Positions 6,427 through 11,460 of a stretch of 11,460 nt of DNA are shown in pieces. Source of the DNA: Capsulimonas sp. (GTDB taxonomy: Bacteria > Armatimonadota > Armatimonadia > Armatimonadales > Capsulimonadaceae); contig JAOQAA010000560.1 in the NCBI GenBank assembly GCA_025963815.1, forward strand, positions 1-11,460, given 5' to 3'. Position 1 is the first letter of the stretch. Every line of letters begins with the position of its first letter. The notes under the pieces are model-generated. The model was not told the origin of the DNA. It made no database searches and worked only from the letters and a program-made list of their open reading frames with translations. A program made the position numbers and the translations under genes.

Positions 6427-7178
6427 TAGCGAACCGTCGAAGCCACTCCCGTTGGGTTTAATTGCTGGCGCATCTTTCGCTCCCGCAGTCTCAATTTCAA
6501 TGGGATTTGCATCGACTCCCAAATTACCTGCTTGGACATCTTCGATTGACCCGCACGGCGTTCGACGAAGATGATCGGGACTTCTACAATGTGAAATCCG
6601 GCAATAAACGCTCGAAACGTCATCTCCACTTGGAAAGAGTAGCCGTTAGATCTGACGGAGCCAAGCTGAACACGCTCCAGGACCTGGCGTTTGTAGAGGC
6701 GGTAACCGCTAGTGCAGTCGTTGACGGGCAGGCGCGTGACGGTGCGGACGTATTTGTTGGCGCCCCACGAGAGGAGAATTCTTCTCAGGGGCCAGTTGAT
6801 GACCGAGATGCCGTTTAAATAACGGGAGCCGACGACTACGTCGGCAGTCTCGGCGGCTTCGAGCATGGAGGCGAGGTAGAGTGGGTCATGCGAGAAGTCC
6901 GCGTCCATCTCGATCATTGCTTCGTATCCGCGTTCTAACGCCCATTGGAAGCCCGCGATGTAGGCGCGGCCGAGACCTTCTTTCGCGGTGCGGTGCAGCA
7001 CGTGGATCTTGCCGGGAAACTCGCCGGCGAGGCGGTCCGCGATGGCGCCGGTGCCGTCGGGGGAATTATCATCCACCACTAAGATCTGCACATCCGGCGC
7101 GTGACTGAAGACGAGGGCGGACAGCTTTTCAAGGTTGTCCGCTTCGTTGTAAGTAGGGATTACGACAACTGCATTCAT
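6426..7178 (-). CDS. DPM1-like family 2 glycosyltransferase (polyprenol monophosphomannose synthase type)
   Basis: GT2-fold enzyme expected to move a sugar from a nucleotide donor (GDP-mannose or UDP-glucose type) to polyprenyl phosphate at the inner face of the membrane, supplying a lipid-linked donor. The 250 residues contain the GT-A landmarks in order: IPTYNEADNL at the N-terminus, VVDDNSPDGT (34-43) in the nucleotide site, the metal-binding MDADFSHDP with D92 and D94, VVGSRY, NDCTSGYRLYKR, and VPIIFVERRAGQSKMS. This set is typical of dolichol-phosphate mannosyltransferase subunit 1 and bacterial Ppm-like enzymes. No membrane segment follows the catalytic domain, unlike GtrB or ArnC types. 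The ATG has AAGGA about 15 bases before it on the minus strand. It is convergent with the GH5 gene and divergent from the kinase. The sugar and acceptor are not determined. Confidence 0.9.
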   Translation of the reverse strand: MNAVVVIPTYNEADNLEKLSALVFSHAPDVQILVVDDNSPDGTGAIADRLAGEFPGKIHVLHRTAKEGLGRAYIAGFQWALERGYEAMIEMDADFSHDPLYLASMLEAAETADVVVGSRYLNGISVINWPLRRILLSWGANKYVRTVTRLPVNDCTSGYRLYKRQVLERVQLGSVRSNGYSFQVEMTFRAFIAGFHIVEVPIIFVERRAGQSKMSKQVIWESMQIPLKLRLRERKMRQQLNPTGVASTVR

Positions 7179-7263
7179 TTTATGGTATTCTAATCCTTAG
7201 GATCGCTCACGTCCTCCCGTGTTGTGGTTATTGGGTGAAATAACGCTCAACCCCAGGTCGTCT
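7179..7263. promoter_or_regulatory. Divergent intergenic region between glycosyltransferase and histidine kinase
   Basis: These 85 bases must hold the start signals for both divergent genes. I see an AAGGA for the glycosyltransferase on the minus strand and an imperfect stem GGGTGA/TCAACCC around 7233-7254. No -35/-10 pair is convincing on either strand. Confidence 0.35.
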
Positions 7264-9567
7264 ATGCCTTTCGGACGCAAAGTCGCTAACAGAATTCTGC
7301 TCGCCACGGTCACCCCGCTGCTCGTCATGTTCGCATGCGGTCTGGGGGTAGCTTACTTTTCCGGGCTGGAACCCCATATTATTCGCTATGTGGTGCTGCA
7401 ACTCCTTGTGCTGGCGCCGGCTTTTGTGCTTGTTTGCCTGATGACACGCCGATTTGCCGTCCGTTTGGCCAATTTGCGGCGCAGCGCCGAGCGAATCGAG
7501 CACGGAGACTTCGCCGCGCGCCTCTCCACGCAGTCGGAAGGCGATGAGCTGTCGGACCTCGCGGGCGCCTTCAATCGCATGGCGGACGTGATCGCCGCCC
7601 GTGAAACATCCCAGCGCGAACAGAATCATATTCTCGCGACGCTCAATCATCGGATGGAATCGGTCCTGAACGCAACCAACGACGGCATCGCGATGCTGGA
7701 CCGGGGAGATCGCTTTACGCTGGTCAACCGACGCTTCTGCGAGCTGCTGGGCGCACGCGCCGATCAACTGCTCCACCAGACGGCCGGACAGGCGCTGGAG
7801 GAGATGCCGGAGGCAGGAACGACTGAAGCGCGGGAGCTGTTCCATAAGGTAATTGAAATCACGCGGCAGGGCGCCGATGGCGTTGTCGGCGTCTCCGAGC
7901 ACACCGTTGAGCTGCGGGTTCCGGAGCGACGGTTCGTGCAGGTCTACACAGCGCCCGTATTGACCGATGAAGAGGGCGAGTGGGTGGGGCGGATCCTGGC
8001 CTTACGCGACGTCACGCGCGAAAACGAGCTGGATCAGATGAAGACGGACTTTATCTCCGTCGTCTCGCATGAGCTGCGCACGCCGCTCACCAGCATCCGG
8101 GGCTACACCGATCTGCTGCTCTCCGGCGCCAGCGGCGAGGTGTCCGAGCTGCAGCAGGAGTTTTTGGGGATCATTCAGGCCAGCACGAACCGGCTCTCCA
8201 ATCTCATCAACGATATTCTCGATATCTCGCGCATTGAGTCCGGACGGATCAAGCTGCGGCTGGAGCCGATCAACTATCACATGATCGTCGCCGATGTCTT
8301 GCGGCTGATGAAAGCGTCAGCGGACGAAAAAGACATTACGTTTGACGCCAGCATGCCCGAGCAACTGCCGATTGTGCGCGGCGACGCAGACAAAGTCACG
8401 CAGGTTCTGACGAACCTGGTCAGCAACGCCATCAAGTACACGCCGTCCGGCGGCTGGGTGAAGCTGCTGGTGGAGATGACGGACGACAAGCAGATCCAGA
8501 CCTGCGTGCAGGACAGCGGCATCGGCATCAGCCGCGAGGACCAGAAGAAGCTCTTCCAAAAGTTTTTTAGGGCGGACAACTCCAGCACCCGCGAAGCGGG
8601 CGGTACCGGTCTGGGATTGGTCATCGCCAAAACCATCGTCGAGCTGATGGGCGGCGCCATCTGGGTGGAGAGCGCGCCGGAGCGCGGCAGTCGATTTTAT
8701 TTCACGCTGCCAATCGCGACAGAATCCGGAATGGAGCAGCAAGCAGATCAAGTCGTGCTGCCCGATCGCGGCATCGGACTGGTCTTACTGATTGACGATG
8801 ATCCATATATGCGCGGCTTGGTTCAGCATCAGCTGCACCGGCGTGGCTACGGCGTCATCGTTTCAGGGAGCGTGCCGGAGGCGCTGCAAAAAGCGCGGCA
8901 GCACAAGCCAAATGCGATCCTGCTGAATTTCATGATCGCCGATTTGGACGGATTGCGGATTTTGGCGGCGCTAAAGGAAGATCCGGCGACGGAAAGTATC
9001 CCGCTGATCATGGTTTCCGTCGCCAGCGACCCCGCACGCGGTATACTATCACTGGGAACGTTTTCACTGCTGCGCCATCCCGGCGACGATTACCGGCTGG
9101 CGCGCGTGATTCAGGATGTGGCGGGGCATGGCGAGCAAGAGGCTCCCAGTATGGCTCTGCTCGTTACTCCCGCTGAAGGCGGGTGCTTTGGGGCCGAGCG
9201 CGAGGAAGTGCTTGCGCGGACCAACAGCACACTGGCGGAGGCCGGGATCACGATCTGCGCTGCGACGACTGCCTCGGAAGCGCTGACGCTGGCGATTACC
9301 GAGTCCGCCGCGATAATTTTGATCGATATGGAGATACCCGCCGATCAAATGGAGCAGCTGATCACGGCGCTCAAGGTGGAAGAGGAAGCGGCGAGAATAC
9401 CCATCGTCTTCCTGTCGAACGATCTGTCGGACCGCGGCGTGCGCCGTTTGGCCGGGCTGCAATCGACAGATGCAAACGCGGTTTTGGATTATTTGTGCGA
9501 ACAGGTGAAGGACGCGGTAGAGAAGCCCACGATCGGTCTTCATCCCGTCAACGCTTCGTTCGGTTAG
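7264..9567 (+). CDS. Membrane hybrid sensor histidine kinase (HAMP-PAS-HisKA-HATPase-REC-REC) with degenerate receivers
   Basis: Signal-sensing autokinase in the inner membrane. From the ATG at 7264 (767 residues) it has two membrane segments (11-32 and 42-60) joined by only about 9 outer residues, a HAMP linker (about 61-115), a PAS domain (about 131-255), HisKA with phospho-acceptor H269 in VVSHELRTPL, and HATPase_c with N388 (N box), D417 in DSGIGIS (G1) and GGTGLGL at 446-452 (G2). The kinase core looks complete. Receiver 1 (about 505-620) keeps the acidic cluster D511-D513 but has N555 where the phosphorylated Asp should be. Receiver 2 (about 630-755) keeps D688 but lacks the acidic cluster. 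No response regulator or HPt gene is adjacent. A GTG start at 7219 would add 15 residues but has no ribosome binding site; 7264 has a weak AGG 6 bases upstream. The stop is 28 bases before asd. The signal is unknown. Confidence 0.93.
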   Translation: MPFGRKVANRILLATVTPLLVMFACGLGVAYFSGLEPHIIRYVVLQLLVLAPAFVLVCLMTRRFAVRLANLRRSAERIEHGDFAARLSTQSEGDELSDLAGAFNRMADVIAARETSQREQNHILATLNHRMESVLNATNDGIAMLDRGDRFTLVNRRFCELLGARADQLLHQTAGQALEEMPEAGTTEARELFHKVIEITRQGADGVVGVSEHTVELRVPERRFVQVYTAPVLTDEEGEWVGRILALRDVTRENELDQMKTDFISVVSHELRTPLTSIRGYTDLLLSGASGEVSELQQEFLGIIQASTNRLSNLINDILDISRIESGRIKLRLEPINYHMIVADVLRLMKASADEKDITFDASMPEQLPIVRGDADKVTQVLTNLVSNAIKYTPSGGWVKLLVEMTDDKQIQTCVQDSGIGISREDQKKLFQKFFRADNSSTREAGGTGLGLVIAKTIVELMGGAIWVESAPERGSRFYFTLPIATESGMEQQADQVVLPDRGIGLVLLIDDDPYMRGLVQHQLHRRGYGVIVSGSVPEALQKARQHKPNAILLNFMIADLDGLRILAALKEDPATESIPLIMVSVASDPARGILSLGTFSLLRHPGDDYRLARVIQDVAGHGEQEAPSMALLVTPAEGGCFGAEREEVLARTNSTLAEAGITICAATTASEALTLAITESAAIILIDMEIPADQMEQLITALKVEEEAARIPIVFLSNDLSDRGVRRLAGLQSTDANAVLDYLCEQVKDAVEKPTIGLHPVNASFG

Positions 9568-9581
9568 TTAATATCATCGAG

Positions 9582-9587
9582 AAGGAA
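9582..9587 (+). promoter_or_regulatory. Ribosome binding site of asd
   Basis: AAGGAA lies 8 bases before the asd ATG. A second purine run, GAGGAG (9590-9595), abuts the ATG and is too close to act in the normal way. Both fall in the 28-base gap after the kinase gene, which holds no terminator. Confidence 0.6.
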
Positions 9588-9595
9588 CTGAGGAG

Positions 9596-10639
9596 ATGAG
9601 TCAATACAATGTCGCCGTCGTTGGCGTCGGAGCCGTAGGCGAAGAGATCTTGCGAGTGCTGTCGGAGCATCATTTCCCGGCGAAATCGATCAAAGTCCTG
9701 GCGCGCACCCCGCGTACGATCTGCGTGGATGGGAAAGACTATCAAGTCGAAGCGACGACCGCCGAGGCGTTTGAAGGCGTGGACATCGCTCTGTTCGCCG
9801 GCACCGAAGGTGAAAAAGGCGCGGCCGTCACATTCGGTCCCGGCGCCGCCGCGCGCGGATGCGTGGTGATCGACAACGGCGCGGACTTCCGAATGCGCTC
9901 CGATGTCCCGCTGGTCGTGCCGGAAGTCAACGCCGCCGCCCTCATCGAGCATAAAGGCATTATCGCCAATCCTAACTGCTCCACCGCGCAATTGGTGTTG
10001 ACCCTCAAACCCATTCACGACGCCTTCAAAATCAAACGCGTATTGATCTCCACTTATCAGGCTGTCTCCGGCGCGGGCGGCGCGGCGGTGGATGAGCTTC
10101 AGGCGCAGACGACGGCGCTGGGCGAAGGCCGCCAGATTTCTTCTCCTGGACCGGCGTTCCCAGTGCAGATCGCGGCGAACGTGATCCCGCAGATCGGCGG
10201 ATTCGACGACGCAGGGTATACCTCCGAAGAGATGAAGCTGGTGCATGAGACGCATAAAATTTTAGGCGATGACAGCATCGCGATCACGCCCATGATCACC
10301 GCGCGCGTGCCGGTATTCATCGGCCACTCCGAATCGGTCTATATTGAGACCGAAAAGCCGATCACTCCGGACGAAGCGCGTGAATTGTGGCGCGCGTTCC
10401 CTGGCCTGAGTGTGGTGGACGATATTCATGCGGACGACCCGAGCCTGCGTTACCCGACCCCGCTGGCGGCGGCGCACAAGGACACGACCTATGTCGGTCG
10501 CGTTCGTCAGGACCTGGGTAATAAGAATGGCCTGACGTTTTGGGTGGTCAGTGACAACTTGCGCAAGGGCGCCGCGACCAACGCCGTGCAGATCGCCGAG
10601 GCGCTCGTCGAGCGCGGCTTAGTTAAACGCGGGGCTTAA
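9596..10639 (+). CDS. asd: Aspartate-semialdehyde dehydrogenase
   Basis: Reduces aspartyl-4-phosphate with NADPH to aspartate semialdehyde, the branch point to diaminopimelate/lysine and to threonine/methionine, in the cytoplasm. The 347-residue length is normal for the family. The catalytic cysteine is C128 in NPNCSTAQL and the acid/base histidine is H244 in GHSESVYIE; the substrate-binding stretch STYQAVSGAGG is intact. The dinucleotide loop reads GVGAVG, one residue shorter than the usual GATGAVG, and the following phosphate-binding region (LARTPRTICVDG) departs from the common ASxRSAGK pattern, so cofactor preference may differ. The start at 9596 has AAGGAA 8 bases upstream. The gene lies 28 bases after the kinase and 83 bases before dapA. 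It may be read from the kinase promoter. Confidence 0.96.
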   Translation: MSQYNVAVVGVGAVGEEILRVLSEHHFPAKSIKVLARTPRTICVDGKDYQVEATTAEAFEGVDIALFAGTEGEKGAAVTFGPGAAARGCVVIDNGADFRMRSDVPLVVPEVNAAALIEHKGIIANPNCSTAQLVLTLKPIHDAFKIKRVLISTYQAVSGAGGAAVDELQAQTTALGEGRQISSPGPAFPVQIAANVIPQIGGFDDAGYTSEEMKLVHETHKILGDDSIAITPMITARVPVFIGHSESVYIETEKPITPDEARELWRAFPGLSVVDDIHADDPSLRYPTPLAAAHKDTTYVGRVRQDLGNKNGLTFWVVSDNLRKGAATNAVQIAEALVERGLVKRGA

Positions 10640-10722
10640 GAAAGAATGCGCCCGAGTTTATGAGCCTGTGCGCGCAATTGCCGCGCCCCCGGTTCCCGTC
10701 GTTCGATTTTTGGAAAACAAAC
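10640..10722. other. asd-dapA intergenic gap
   Basis: Contains an imperfect GC-rich dyad around CAATTG (10671-10688) and a short TTTTT run before the dapA start. The two are about 20 bases apart, so this is not a convincing terminator. asd and dapA are probably co-transcribed. An in-frame ATG at 10660 would lengthen DapA by 21 residues. Confidence 0.35.
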
Positions 10723-11460
10723 ATGTCCGAGACACTACAGACCCCAATGTTCGGTCGCGTCGCGACCGCAATGATTACGCCGTTTCACGCTGATGGCTCA
10801 CTTGATTTGCCCAGCGCGGAACGGCTGGCGAATTACTTGCTCGATAATGGAACCGACACGCTCGTTGTCGCCGGCACGACGGGCGAAAGCCCAACGCTGT
10901 CGCACTCCGAGAAGCTGGAGCTGTTTCGAGCCGTCAAGAACGCGGTCGGTAACCGGGCGAAGGTGATGGCCGGCGTCGGCAGCTTCAATACCCAGGAAAC
11001 GATCGGGCTGTCCCGCGAAGCGCAGGCTTGCGGCGTGGACGCGCTGCTCGTGGTGGCTCCCTATTACAACAAGCCCTCGCAAGAGGGACTTTATCGGCAT
11101 TTTGAGGCGGTTGCTGCGGCGACGCCCTTGCCGGTGATGCTTTACAACATTCCAGGACGCACCAGTATTAACATCGAGCCGACGACGGTGATCCGTCTGG
11201 CCGGCATTGAGAACATTGTGGCGATCAAAGAATCGCCGCAGCAGTTCGACCAGGTCAACCAGATCGTCCAGAACGCGCCGGACGACTTCCTTGTCTATAG
11301 CGGGGACGATCCTCTGACATTGCCTATCCTCGCCGTTGGCGGGGTGGGCGTGGTCAGCGTCACCGCCCACGTCATCGGACGTGACCTGCAGAAGATGATC
11401 TCTGCATACCTCCAGGGTGATTGGTCGACCGCGCAGCGTATCCATAAGTCGACGCTGGCG
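10723..11460 (+). CDS. dapA: 4-hydroxy-tetrahydrodipicolinate synthase, 3' end outside the window
   Basis: Class I aldolase that condenses pyruvate with aspartate semialdehyde, the first committed step to diaminopimelate and lysine; usually a cytoplasmic tetramer. The 246 codons present cover most of a protein usually near 290-300 residues, and the frame is open to the window end. Visible motifs are VAGTTGE (T52 and T53), YYNKP (Y114, Y115), YNIPGRT with Y141, and AIKES with the Schiff-base lysine K169. Y141 and K169 match E. coli Y133 and K161 at a constant offset of 8, so the active site is complete. The ATG at 10723 fits the family N-terminus, with FGRVATAMITPF soon after. Its ribosome binding site is weak (GGA at 10712-10714). 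An in-frame ATG at 10660 is possible but has no ribosome binding site. Gene order asd-dapA is common. Confidence 0.95.
   Translation, partial: MSETLQTPMFGRVATAMITPFHADGSLDLPSAERLANYLLDNGTDTLVVAGTTGESPTLSHSEKLELFRAVKNAVGNRAKVMAGVGSFNTQETIGLSREAQACGVDALLVVAPYYNKPSQEGLYRHFEAVAAATPLPVMLYNIPGRTSINIEPTTVIRLAGIENIVAIKESPQQFDQVNQIVQNAPDDFLVYSGDDPLTLPILAVGGVGVVSVTAHVIGRDLQKMISAYLQGDWSTAQRIHKSTLA

Noticed and set aside
6828..6845. Perfect 7-bp hairpin GCCGACG/CGTCGGC within the glycosyltransferase gene
   Set aside because: It falls in codons for the conserved VVVGSRY region and is explained by coding constraint and GC-rich codon choice.
7219..7263. GTG start for the histidine kinase adding 15 residues
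   Set aside because: No Shine-Dalgarno precedes it, and the extension adds no recognised element. It cannot be fully excluded because the site at 7264 is also weak.
10671..10715. Terminator between asd and dapA
   Set aside because: The dyad around CAATTG is imperfect and lies about 20 bases before the short T run, so the two do not form a terminator unit.

Overview
GC-rich bacterial chromosomal DNA. The order rpsO - pnp - M16 zinc protease - dapB - asd - dapA resembles the rpsO-pnpA-mlpA-asd-dapA block of Bacillus-type genomes. High GC, secreted glycoside hydrolase and multidomain sensor kinase suggest a heterotrophic soil or plant-surface bacterium. Armatimonadota (Capsulimonas-like) is my best guess, but this is an inference from gene order and style, not from a search.

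Left part (1-5082): rpsO (ribosomal protein S15) and pnp (polynucleotide phosphorylase) are separated by two tandem hairpins, the second a good intrinsic terminator, followed by a structured pnp leader. A strong terminator follows pnp. Then come an M16 peptidase and dapB, one base apart and surely one operon.

Middle part (5083-9567): an accessory stretch splits the lysine/diaminopimelate genes. It opens with a 190-200 bp fold-back element that has perfect 30-bp terminal inverted repeats and abuts the dapB stop codon. A secreted GH5 cellulase-type enzyme follows, converging on a DPM1-like glycosyltransferase on the minus strand. A perfect 19-bp-stem palindrome, containing the GH5 stop codon, sits at their junction. 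Divergent from the glycosyltransferase is a membrane hybrid histidine kinase with HAMP, PAS, HisKA and HATPase modules and two degenerate receiver domains.

Right part (9568-11460): asd starts 28 bp after the kinase, with no terminator between, and dapA runs off the window end. Asd, DapA and DapB form the route from aspartyl phosphate through aspartate semialdehyde to tetrahydrodipicolinate, feeding diaminopimelate for the cell wall and lysine. rpsO and pnp serve translation and RNA decay.

I see no CRISPR array, tRNA, rRNA or intact transposase. I do not see a clear new multi-gene system. The least ordinary items are the fold-back element, the convergent-stop palindrome, the complementary degeneration of the two receivers, and the RGG-rich tail of PNPase. 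No gene-free stretch exceeds 300 bases; the longest are 305-505 and 5083-5331.
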